Assembly (NCBI GenBank): GCA_012845835.1
Contig: JABAKD010000016.1
Span: 23,838,053-23,902,052, forward strand
Length of the DNA: 64,000 nucleotides
Direction of reading: 5' to 3'
From: Undaria pinnatifida
Lineage: Eukaryota; Sar; Phaeophyceae; Laminariales; Alariaceae
Position 1 is the first letter of the stretch; every line of letters begins with the position of its first letter. Below are positions 33,912 to 44,703 of the stretch, one piece after another. The position numbers and the translations under genes are program-made. Under the pieces are notes generated by a model, which made no database searches, had not been told where the DNA came from, and worked only from the letters and a program-made list of their open reading frames with translations.

Positions 33912-36377
33912 ATGAGTCTCGCCAAGCGCAACAGCGAGGCAGCAAAGGCGTGGGCTGAAAAACGCCGTGAGTCTAACCAGCGAGCTCTTATTCAACGTCA
34001 AGAACGAAGCTCTGCCTCCTCCTCCTCCTCCTCATCCTCCACCCCCGCCCCCTCCCTAACGTCGCAACGGCCCGTCTACCGTGAGGCAGCTAAGCCACCG
34101 AGGAACGCTGCTTCAACATCACACGAAGTTAACGCGGCATACATGGACGATTTCCGGGAAAACATGGCCAATATATACTCTGCGTTGGAAGGGCCAAGTA
34201 GCAGCATAGGTGCCCCAAAAGTCCGACGCATCCGAGCTGCTTCCTCGACTGGGCAGGGTGCTTCACTTGATGAGGGTCGGCACACTATTAATAGTTGGTA
34301 TAAGGAAAAGGGTATAGCATCGGACAGGATCAGGCATATGGTTCATCCGGGAGGGAGGCGAGGCTGCTTCCAGAGTACGCCGGGAGACGCTTTGCTTGGA
34401 GATGAACGGAAGAAAGATACCGCTGGGGCCGTCGCGAGCGGCTGGCGTCGTGGCCCTGTGGACCCTGCAGGACACGTGAGTATTAGGCACCGACTTTGGC
34501 CAACCTTGACGTTTGTTTGACGTTGGACGTTTGACGTTTCAGACGACGGTACACACCAGCAAATCAGACGTCAACAGGCAGATTGTATCTCGTAGCTAAA
34601 AGACGCCATCAGACCACACTATGTTTACCGATCATACTAGTCTATAGTACCAGGTAAAAATGCAAGATCTGTATCCAAGATCGTATCCCCTGTTGTTTTC
34701 CCGCTCTTTACTCGTAGGTCGTGATTTTTCGGATCACAGGCCACAGGCTGCCCAGGCTGCCTCACGTGTTTCCGCGTCTGCGTACACGTAACGGTTAAAC
34801 AAATGGCCATGGACTTTGCGAACGACTAACTGCAGACAGAGTGCCATAACTCCACTGCATCGGCCGACACAGCGATCGCGCCTCGTTTGGCCAACGATGC
34901 GCTGGAAGGAATGACACGAAAGACAAACCCTAATCTTGGTGAAATCAGAACACTCATCTGACACTCGCCGTCGCGCCGCCATTATTACGCCTGCTCTTGT
35001 TTTTCCACCGTCTTATTGCACCCCTCTGCGCCTGTACCGTATATGTCGCCCCCTTGTCGCTACCACCGCCATGCCCGATGTCCGCAACAACGTCAGCTCG
35101 TCGATCTCAGCGACCGCAACATCCTCTGCTCCAGCGTATCCGGCGACGAAGCAGTATTCGGCTGCGCCGACCACGCCCTCTACTGCGTCGACCTTTCTCG
35201 AGGGGTCACAACCCGGAAGCTTTACAGCTCTCGGTCAAAACCCGACGCCGGACACAAAGAGTGGGTGTCCGCCGTCGACCACACTGCTAGTGGGGACATC
35301 GTCTCGGCAGGGATGGACGGTAAACTCTGTCTATGGCCTTGCGGTGGTGGTTCCTCAGGGGAGGTTCAGGCGCACGCGGGGTCAATATCTGCTTTGAAAA
35401 CGGACGGAGACAACAGGGTCGCGACGAGCGGATGCGGAGGGGCGTTACGGGTGTGGGATTGTCGAAGCGATGGCCACGGTGCTTCAGCGCCTCGGCTGCG
35501 CACCGAGCTGTCCGACCGCGCTTTGCCTTCACCGTGCATGGATTTCGCGTGGGCTGGGTGCCGACTAATGACAGGGCACCGCGACGGCCGCGTTGGTTTG
35601 TACGACCTTCAGACCGGCGCACTGCTGGTGGGTACCGGCGGCGGCGGCAGCGGAGGCGGCGCGGGGAGGGGGGGAGAGGCGGCCCATCGCGGCCACGTCA
35701 CGACTGTAAACGCGCTGGCTGGTGACAACAGCGGGGGGTTGTCGGGATGCTTTGTCACCGGAGGGCAGGATGGCTTCGTGCGCATCTGGGATCACCGCGT
35801 GGGCGAATCGGGAGGCGGAGCAACAAAGAGAGGAGGGAGTGGTAGACAGTCAGCGGCAGTAATGGAAGCGCCAGCGCATCGCGGGACGAGCGGAATAGGT
35901 GCTGTTGGAGGCGTTGTTGAGGCGGGGGGAGGGGGAAACAAGCTGGCGTCCTTCGGGGCTGATAGGCGAGTTTGCATTTTAGAGGTACGTGGGGGGAGAG
36001 GGGGGAGCAGCGGCGGCGGCGGCAACAGTTCGCGCAGCTCCTTGGAAGTATTTTCGTCGTCGTTGGCCATCGAACACGTGTTCGAGGACCACAAGGATTT
36101 CATCTATTGTGCAGATTTTCTTCCCGATGCTAGCAGCTGGGACCGTGCTGCGGGAGGAGGGGGCGGAGGGAGGGGGGAAGGCATCCTTGTTACGGGGGGG
36201 GGGGACGGCATGTTGCTCGTGCACGATCTTGGCTCGATGCGCTTGCTGTACGGCCTGGGTTGCTGTAGCGTTGGGGCGGTGCGTTGTGTGGTGGCGGGGA
36301 GGAGGAGGCTGACAGTGGGAGGAGACGATGGGAACGCTATGCTGTACAACTTTGATGGCGAGAGGAGCAGAAAATAG
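33912..36377 (+). CDS. WD40-repeat protein with disordered N-terminus
   Basis: Two exons, 33912-34475 and 35097-36377, joined at phase 0 (donor CAC|GTGAGT, acceptor GTCAG after about 100 bases without AG); 614 residues. The first exon encodes a charged start (MSLAKRNSEAAKAWAEKRRE), a Ser run and no domain. The second encodes a beta-propeller: WD-type strands end in KLCLWP, ALRVWDC, VGLYDLQ, FVRIWDH, VCILEV, LLVHDL and AMLYNF, each preceded by an SGxDG- or GGxDG-type turn (for example FVTGGQDGFVRIWD). Gly-rich insertions sit between blades. Such propellers are scaffolds; the partner and location cannot be told from sequence. The start is the first ATG of the frame. Confidence 0.85.
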
Positions 36378-36774
36378 GAGAAGGGGTGAGAAGAGGCGCC
36401 CATTTTATTGTGGGCTCAAGTTTGGGTAGCGATATTTTAGTACCGGTATGCTGCTGTTGCACCAGGTTACGTGCGCTGTGCTGTTCGAGTAAGTTTCATG
36501 GAGATATAAACGTGCGTGAGCCGGGCTGTGAGGGTGATTTGGTGATTTTTGTTTGATATTTTACCAGGATGTTGATAAGGAGACCCCATTAGACCCTACG
36601 ACGGTACTTGTACTGTCAAGTCCTCGTAAAGTATCCGTGTAAGCCGAACGGAGGTGGGTGCGGACGAGGGTTAGTGAATGGGTCAATTTGGTAAAGCTTC
36701 ACTCAGTGCGTTCTGTGGTCATTGACATTAACTACTATCGGTCGGTATAAAAATACAAGAATCATCGACGGAAC

Positions 36775-36975
36775 ATGAGCACCGTAAATAGCTCCATCAG
36801 CCGCCGACGGCAGTCCACAGTGACCTACCCAAACAAGTACAACTTGAAATCTGGCGGTTCGTTGGATTTTTCATTTCATCGGTGGTTGGTCAGGCTGGCC
36901 TTCGAAGAAACACACCACCCGACGGACAAGAAGAGAAATTGGCAATGGCAACATGTCTACCCCCTCGGACAATAA
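36775..36975 (+). CDS. small ORF, 66 residues, unrecognised
   Basis: ATG to stop with ordinary composition (MSTVNSSISRRRQSTVTYPN onward). No domain, signal or transmembrane segment. It could be chance; 400 bases downstream of the WD40 gene. Confidence 0.2.
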   Translation: MSTVNSSISRRRQSTVTYPNKYNLKSGGSLDFSFHRWLVRLAFEETHHPTDKKRNWQWQHVYPLGQ

Positions 36976-39092
36976 ATGCAGGAAGTCGCGGTATCGGGGT
37001 AAATCGTGAACAGCCGCGTGGCGGCCTCATCGCCCTATAACTGTGTGTAGTGGCAGTGGGTGTTCCTCCAGATAAAAACTGTTATTTTCCCGATGGACAT
37101 ACGGCACATACAGCTGTGTCCATGCCGTTTTTCAACTTTATGATAAGAGAGACACAAGCTAGCTGTGGTCACAAAAACGCGTAATCAGTAGAAGAAAGTT
37201 TTGTGTTCGAGGCAGGGCGTATCCTGCTACTAATTTCAGTACGAAAAATTGTGGTCTTTTGTTTTGTGCGAATGCCTGAGTCAAAAATACTAGGTCCCGT
37301 GTAAATGTTTGACCAATCAGAAACTGCGGGCACGATTTGTCTTTCTCTACAACAGAGTGTGTATACGCGCCGATCGATCGTCGTTACTTCACAGTTGGAA
37401 GAGCATTAAAGCTAAAACCCCACCGCGTAACAATAGCGTGCTCTATAAAATAACATAGCGGGGACGAGCGGGGGGGGGGGCGGTTATGAAACGCCAGGTC
37501 TTCCCACCATTCGGGAAAAACAGCTGTAACAAGGGTGAAGAAAAAGGATGGAACACTAAGCGAGCCGGGAAGAAAACCTGCAGTATATTTATTCTTGTAT
37601 CCTCCGGCGGACGGGCCTCTGGCGGATGAGGATAAATGATACTTGGGTCACAATCCCACATGTTTTCTTACATGTGTCGATCAAGCTATCAATAGCAAGC
37701 TTCTTTGTTTTCACGTGAACAAGCGCGACAGATTGTCTGCGTTGTTAGCGTATGACGTCTTCTGTCCGAGTTCGACATGTCATGTGCGGGGGAGACTTGC
37801 CGGTGGCTATTTTACCCGAACATCAACAACGGAGAGGAGATTTTTCAGGTTGTAAGGCTGCAATCTGACTCGCCTTGCTTACGCACCAGGGCATTGATTA
37901 CGGCTCCGACGTCTGCGTGCGCAGCAGCAAAAAGTTTCCTCAGTTTGTCTTTCTTTTGCCATGGCGAAAATGACACGCGCAACATATGGGTAACTAGTTT
38001 GCACCTGTCGCGAAAAAACGAGCGGCACGAAACGCGAGTTGCTTCTGGCGCCTGTGGCACAAAACAGCTGATCCAACGCGAAAGTCGCTCCAGCGCTATA
38101 CAAGTAAACAGGTAACTAACGCCATGGCACGAGTCGAGCGCATGGAAAGTACCGGGTTTACGGTGCACTCGTGAGGATTCAACAATTTATAGCGTTCTGT
38201 CTAGTCTTGCGCAGCGAGAAACATGATTGTCACATCACAGTTGCCTCTGCCAAGTGCACCACAGCTCCGTTTTGGTCGCCTGTCGAGAGCACTCTCACAA
38301 AAAGCCCAGCCACAACATCCGAATCAGGGGTCCTGCGTGATGGTTCCATAATCAATCATGCACGTGCAAGACCCTTTTGCGCGTACTGCTGACATGTTGT
38401 ACCAGTCAGCGTATCAGGTAGGTAATGACTTGTTTGGAACGGGCATTGACCCATTCTTCAAAAATTAACAAAAACAGCGGGCGCCAAAACGCCTAAAATG
38501 AGGCAGGAGACATCAAACAATCGCGCCCCCCCCTGCGTGAGCAAAAATAGCTCTTAAAAGCCCAAGCCGCCTTCCGCCCGCATGGAGGCGCCGGCAAGAC
38601 TAAAGACAGGTAAGCAAGAGTACATGACAAAGGAAAGGTTGGATTGGAACTGCCAACGGCCTCTACAAAACCTCGTGCCGAAGCTCAAAAGAGGTTACCG
38701 ATCAACATCGTTAAGGTGGCATGACGGCTGTCACGTCCTTAAACCAACCCTAGCCCCCTCCCCTTTTACCCAACCAGTGATCATAAAATCTCGCAATGGT
38801 TGACGCCGTGGGCAGGTCAGGTCAAGCCTGTGGCCTATAGCGGGCGGCAGGATGGGTTGAGGGGGGGAGAGGGGGCTGCCTGCCTGGTAAAAAAAACGAA
38901 AATCTACCACCAGTGACAAAATTACGACCCCCTATCCCATCCCTTTCTTGGCCATAAACCCGGTGATGATAGAAGAGCTACCGAATCGTCATGGCAGACA
39001 GACCCCTCCCCCCCCCCCCCCCCCCTCCGCGCTGCAAAATGTCCAAGGGTGCCAGCAATCTTCCCTAGCAATGGGAGTCTGGTTTTCCTATC
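36976..39092. other. intergenic, no gene recognised
   Basis: Contains a short dispersed motif TATCCTCCGGCGGACGGG/GGCGGATGAGGATA (37598-37634) also found near 7055 and 53000, and a C18-20 run at about 39008. Short frames, including ATG 38582 (73 codons), have no support. Confidence 0.45.
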
Positions 39093-39196
39093 CCCTTCCG
39101 GCCCTTGGGAAATATGTTGAGAAGAAATTTGTTGCGTTGCCTACCCTTCCGGCCCTCGGAAGATATGTTGAGAAGAAATTTGTTGCGTTGCCTACC
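39093..39196. repeat. 51-base tandem duplication
   Basis: CCCTTCCGGCCCT, TTGAGAAGAAATTTGTTGCG and TTGCCTA occur twice in a row with three differences. It lies immediately beyond the stop codon of the PsbW-like gene, thus in its likely 3' UTR. Confidence 0.9.
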
Positions 39197-39208
39197 GCAA
39201 CGACGCGT

Positions 39209-42200
39209 TTACCGCCTCTGGTCGTACTCCGAGAAGAAGTCGCCCTCCGGCTGAAAAGGGGGGCAAGCAAGGCCGGCGTGGGAGAGAGGTAGGGAAGGAG
39301 GATACGGTCAAGGGGTGGAACGAAACAGGCACATGGTTGAGCATGTTTCTGTATTTTCTGTGGTAGCTTCTACCAGGTACGTGGTTACGCCGCACACGTA
39401 GCGCACAGGCTATTATAGTGATTAGACCAGATACATGAAAAGGTGCGGGAAGGGATTTGTCAGCGTTCGGATACGACCGGGTAATCACATGAACGCAAGC
39501 GCGTTCTTACAAAGCTCAAACGTCGATCTCAAGCCCACTCTAGGAGCGCTGTTCATCCACAACGTCAACATATATATTGCTGCATCGAATAAATAATCGC
39601 AACACGAGATAGCCACAGACATCGCGCTGCAGATATCCGACCTAGCTTCTAGACAACACGTGACGACGCGTATACACAGGCACACTGCAGGTTTGACCGT
39701 CATGCCTACCTGCTATCAAGAGTATTAGAATATACTGACGCAGTCCGTGTCGTTCTGCTCGTTCTTCTCGGAGTATACTAGAAAGTTTATTCTGCTATAC
39801 CATCCAAACGGGGGAACGAGAGTACCGACGCACTTCATCCGACTGTAATTTCAAAAGGGAAGTGTCACTGACTCCAAAGGATGCAACCGTCCAGAGAGCG
39901 TGAGGAGAGCAGCACTGTTGCTGCTCAGACTTCAGGGTCAAATTATACGGACTATTGTCATTTATTGGCAGGTACGTCCCCAAAACTGTGAAGGCAGGCC
40001 GTAGCTGAGCCAGAGGGGGGAAACGCGCAGTCACACTGCTTGCTCATCGACGGCCCCTCATCTACTACACTATCTCCTATGCATTCCGAAAAAAAACAAA
40101 AAAATGTCGTCGATAACGTGAACACGTTACACTTCTAACGGTACATACACAATTCCAAGAAATAAGTGGTCGTGCTCAAGACGCGGATGCACTTGAAGCT
40201 TGAGTACAACGATAAATGTTCAAGTGCCGCTGCTGACGCATTAAGATGACTACAGCCGTAACCCTTCATTTCAGAATCGATACGATGTTCCACTGACGCA
40301 AACTGACGCATCGCAATGACTACAACTTGTGAGCACTGCAAAAATGACGCTAAACAACCTTCCGTAGAGGTTGTGCCCGAAAAGTGTCTCAGTTTCAACG
40401 GAAGGGACTTCATGCGCGCTAAAAAAAGCACGTCGAAGTTCTCCGCTGCAAGTGATTGCTAGGACTGTGAGTTGGCTGGAATTCACGGTTACAACATTCT
40501 AGTCCGGTGGCGGATATAAAAGCCAAAGAAAATCGTACAGGTGCCTATTATTAGTAGTCTACTAACAAACTGTCCATGCACAAACGCACAAGTCAGTTGC
40601 AATGACACATATACTAACAACAAATATATCAATTACCGCACGCATCTGCAATACCCTTTGTAATGAACTAACATCTAGTCGGTAAGAGTGGCGCGATCGA
40701 TGGTGCTCGAATAGTATAAATAGTAAAGCCCACAGCGTTACAGCGCTGGTCGTCAAAGGAAACGCACTGAAACACACCATGTGTACCTGGTAGTAACATA
40801 ATGTGCGCTACAGGTCGAGCTTACAACTGCACCATCACATCACGACACCCGCGTTTGCTTAGGGAATAAAGTGCCAGTACTGGGAATTCAAGCTGGATCA
40901 TATTTGCAGTGCTAAACCGCTCAAGGGGTCCCCATGGGTCTTTAGAAACGAAAAAAACTTAAGGCATCAATGCTCATGGCATCAGAAACGACAGTAGCCT
41001 ACGCAGCGCACAGGGTGGGTTTGTCGTCTACTACGCAGCGCACAGGGTGGGTTTGTCGTCTACTCGGCTCGTAGGATAACTGCCACACCAGGCAGCCGTA
41101 CCAACCACCAAGCAAGGGATGACAGAGGTTAGCGCATTTGTTGATCTTACCTGGTCCTTGGCCCAGTTGTTGAAGAGCAGGTTGATGCTGACGAGGAAGA
41201 ACAGGGGGATGATGAGGCCCTTCGTCTCTTCGATTCCGAGCGGCTGTAACATCAACATCATATCGGACGGACGGACGAACGTCAACATCAGCGATGTTGT
41301 TGGTAATACCCAAGATACGCAATACCAGCCACAGCCGCATACGTTGAGTCAAAATCTAGTCGTGAAGATTGTCCCAACGTTCGCCAGCAACCTCAACTTT
41401 GTACCACCAGATGCAGACGTAAACGAAGCAAGCAAGCACCGACCACGACGACACGACGACACCCGATGGGACTTGAGAGAGAACTGTAACCAACAATCGA
41501 TAATCAGACAATCACAGCATTGGTCACACAAAAACCGGGGTAGGGGAAACGTCATAGGTGCAACATAAGGAGCTACCTGGTACCGCATATATGGCAACCT
41601 GGTATGGCAACCTCGTACATACACTTCTCGCAGCGTTGTCCTATCATATTCAAACTGTGCTGTACGCCCTTCCCATCAATATACGACTCATGAGGTCGCT
41701 TTTCCTTGCTTTGTCGGCCTCTAGACCCGAAAATCCCAAAAATGCCGCCAGGTGTAGATTCGACTATTCTTCAAGAGTAAGATGATCAACGCTGGTTTAG
41801 CGAGCAAATACAGGGGGGAATAGCACCGTCAAGTGTAAGGGCGTAGCCGTACAAGTGATGCATACTACATTACGCGTATGTAGCAACAGCCCATTGCATC
41901 ATGGTAGGGACACACCGCATGGGTAATCTCTTAGCCAAGGCCCGGATTGCTCTCATTGATTTTACCAGCTGGATATTACAGTGGCTGATGATGGAATAGC
42001 TTTTCCCGTACATCTATCCTTCTTGCGCCCTAAAAGGGCGTCATAGCTGGCCTTGTGGTCATCAATGTGGTTACTAATGTAAGGCGCAGCAGCGGAGGTA
42101 TGACACAGGGGAGGCAGGGGGGAGGGGGGGGGTAATCGTGAAGGAGTGGAGGGAGGGGGCGTACTTATTTGTTGCGTGCCTTGGTCAGTTGGCCAATGAC

Positions 42201-44140
42201 CGCATGCGTTGCAGGACGGGCACCACCGCTTTTCCTTGTAGATAAACCTCCAACGCTCATTGTGTTTCAATAAAAAAAGTTTTGGTTGCCTTACGTACCT
42301 CCTTCCTGTCTGGCCGTCTGTGGCCCTGTCTACTATAATGGCGAGGAGGGGGCGATATATCCGGTACCATAAACTATTTAATACCAACTCAGCTCTGCTC
42401 GTACTCGCAGTCTAGACTAGACTACACCAGCAGTTGGGAATCACAAACCGCACAAACCAAGACCGGGAATACAGGCTGTCGACTGTAGAGCAGCGCTTAC
42501 ATACTTTCTGATGTGCGTTTGAGTAACACTCGGTTGTACTGCCGTAAAACGTCGTGCTGGGTACACACGACTGTAGGGAATCCGGTAGACTCACCAGGCA
42601 ATCCGCCCAGCAGTTGACGGTCAATGTACGAGTACTGCTGCAGCACTAGGACCGTGTGTACGAGCTGTCGACTTTAGTTTTGCGTACATTTATTTTCCAG
42701 CTTATGGACAAGCCGTGGTCACAGGTGCCTTCCCTTTCACCCCCCCCGTTCTGGCCTTCAATTCTTATCGCGCATAGGGTTCAGCAAATCCCACTGCTCG
42801 TCGGTTGTTCATCGAGTGTTGCTAACTCACGCTCTCGCGCTTTCCGCAAGTCAAGTTGTGCACAAAAAAAAGTCCCAACGTAGTATACGAGTATGCACTC
42901 GGGGGGATTTGAACTCACGAAACTGACCTATACCAGGCTCGAGGATAACCTGATACGCCACCGGGACGACCGGTGTCCTATACCTGGGGCTAGCTACGAA
43001 TTACCGGTACTTACTGCGGGGTCCAGCGCGGTACATACTGGAACCCTCAGTTGCCGAAACACATCGCAGTACTGCCGGACTACCGCTGCACGTGCAAGCG
43101 ACTCTGCAGGTGATCAAGTACGCACATACTGCAGTAGCAGGGACGACACGACACGACGCAACAAAACCACTGCTTACGTACGTATCGTGTACCAGGTGAC
43201 CCTAACGTACATGCTGCATTGTCAGCTCATCTCAAACGAGAAAAAAACATTGGTGGTGGATGTGGTGGTGTTCATGTGCTACACTGCCGAAGAAATTACG
43301 CACATGGCTTTCCGTCATGGGTACATCCGATATTGGATCCACGTGCGAGCGGATTGTACAAACATGCCCTCGGAAAACATGTGTCGCGCGTGGTATGGAA
43401 AAACTGCATACACCATAACACTCATGACATGATCGAATGTCATGATCGCAACCTTGTCCTTACGGCACAATGCAGCGCCGTGCGTACACGTACCGCTGTC
43501 ATGTAACAGATACACAAAGAAATAATATAAAACAAAAACGAACAAGTTGCCTGAATCTGCCATGAGGTTGAGGTGTAATCGCACCTACTGGGCGATACGC
43601 GAGCTCGTCCTGGCTTCTTCGCGACGACTCCTTCGTGCTCCTATCCCCAACGACTGTGCATCTAAGCATGCCGGGCTATACCTCGTGCGATCGCGATCAC
43701 CTTTCTATAGGAAATCAAACAATCACCACTGAGGGAGTCAAACAATCACCACATTAGGCAGCATCAGCAAAAGAAGCAGCGGCAGCAGCTTCAAGCGACC
43801 CGTAATATGACTCATGACCCCAGCCTCAGATTGATGAACATGTGCCGATTATTACCCAAACCAAACTATCCAATGTCCCAAACCAAGGAACCAAAGTACC
43901 AAGGAACAACGCATACTACCCGTAGCGTACCTCTCCGGTTCCCTCTGTGGCCAACGCGGGCGCCGCCGAGAGCACCGCGATCGATGCACCGGTCGCCGCC
44001 TTCTGGAAGTCCTCCTTGAGGCCCATGCGCATGGCTGTGGGTGCTGTCGCCGGGCGGACGACGGAAGACACCCGGGGTGCGGGCACAACGAATCCACTGA
44101 CCGCGGTCAGGCACACCATAAGGACAGCGAGGAACTTCAT
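39209..44140 (-). CDS. psbW: PsbW-like photosystem II subunit precursor
   Basis: Small single-span thylakoid protein. Exons on the - strand: 44140-43931, 41243-41151 and 39250-39209, all phase 0; 114 residues. Residues 1-16 are a hydrophobic signal peptide; VSGF (14-17) matches the heterokont plastid cleavage motif. A transit region follows, then a second hydrophobic segment ending ALA (about 51-64), which looks like a thylakoid signal. The mature start TEGTGEPLGI resembles the lumenal start of plant PsbW (STEGTGLPFG). One membrane span (about 80-96) precedes a stromal tail NNWAKDQPEGDFFSEYDQRR. The introns are 1.9 and 2.7 kb, against a 345-base CDS including the stop; the second-to-first intron hosts a SINE. 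The first two exons are firm; the 42-base last exon follows an excellent acceptor (CCCCCCTTTTCAG). Other small PSII subunits are possible alternatives to PsbW. Confidence 0.8.
39271..40999. other. psbW-like second intron, no other gene
   Basis: No recognisable coding sequence on either strand. Two TACCAGGTA/TACCTGGTA words (39371 and 40784). Confidence 0.45.
41000..41063. repeat. 32-base tandem duplication
   Basis: Two exact copies of TACGCAGCGCACAGGGTGGG then TTTGTCGTCTAC, in the psbW-like second intron about 90 bases from the donor. Confidence 0.95.
42685..42973 (-). mobile_element. tRNA-derived SINE, copy 6
   Basis: Reverse-strand copy in the first intron of the psbW-like gene, in the sense direction of that gene. 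The A tail is lost (TGCGTACATTTATTTTCCAGC on +). The head is complete but has a G-to-A change (CCACCGGGACGACCGG). Confidence 0.9.
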
Positions 44141-44703
44141 AGTTTCGAGATGAGGTGGAGTTGTTGCTTGGTAGGGTGTAGAGAGGAGCTAGTCGTTAGT
44201 CGCGTCGTGAAAATTCGAGCTATAGAGAGAGGTAGGGGAGAGAGGCGAGGATCCCAACACTCAAGTTATGGATGTTTATATAGGGGATGGTCATTTTCTG
44301 TCCCCGATAAATTCGGTTCTTGACAGTATTTATAGCGCTGGTTTGTGACAGCCCGGAAAATAAGCCCTGTATGAGAAGCAAGCATTACGGTACTACCTAA
44401 AATAATTTAAATAAACAGTAAGTTAATATTCGCAGAGATTTAACGGCATTATAACGGAACATAACTACCAATGAATCTGCACTATAGGGAGACCGCACTG
44501 TATGAAACAAGTTTCAGAGGAATTACGTACGAATAGTCTGCTGCGAGGGATCTCCGTCGAACCCTCTAACCTGCCTCGATGCTTCTGCTTCTGCTACATA
44601 ACAACTGCGGCATCTGTGTTCACTTTACCCTCCCGTTACTTATGACCCTGGTGCTCAGGACAGAGACCCACTCGTAGCCCGAGAACAGGGGTGACTTTAG
44701 AAT
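44141..44703. other. divergent intergenic spacer
   Basis: Separates the start codons of the psbW-like (-) and TCAIM-like (+) genes. The left half is CT/GA-rich leader and TATA box; the right half is AT-rich then C-rich. No TATA box is obvious for the + strand gene. Confidence 0.5.
44275..44282 (-). promoter_or_regulatory. TATA box of the psbW-like gene
   Basis: TATATAAA on the - strand (CCCCTATATAAACATCC), 135 bases before the ATG at 44140. Followed by a CT-rich leader, as expected for a short 5' UTR. It lies in the approximately 560-base divergent spacer shared with the TCAIM-like gene. Confidence 0.55.

Noticed and set aside
41962..42387. 141-codon open frame on the - strand
   Set aside because: Inside the first psbW-like intron; no domain, Pro/Ser-rich middle, and no splice partner.
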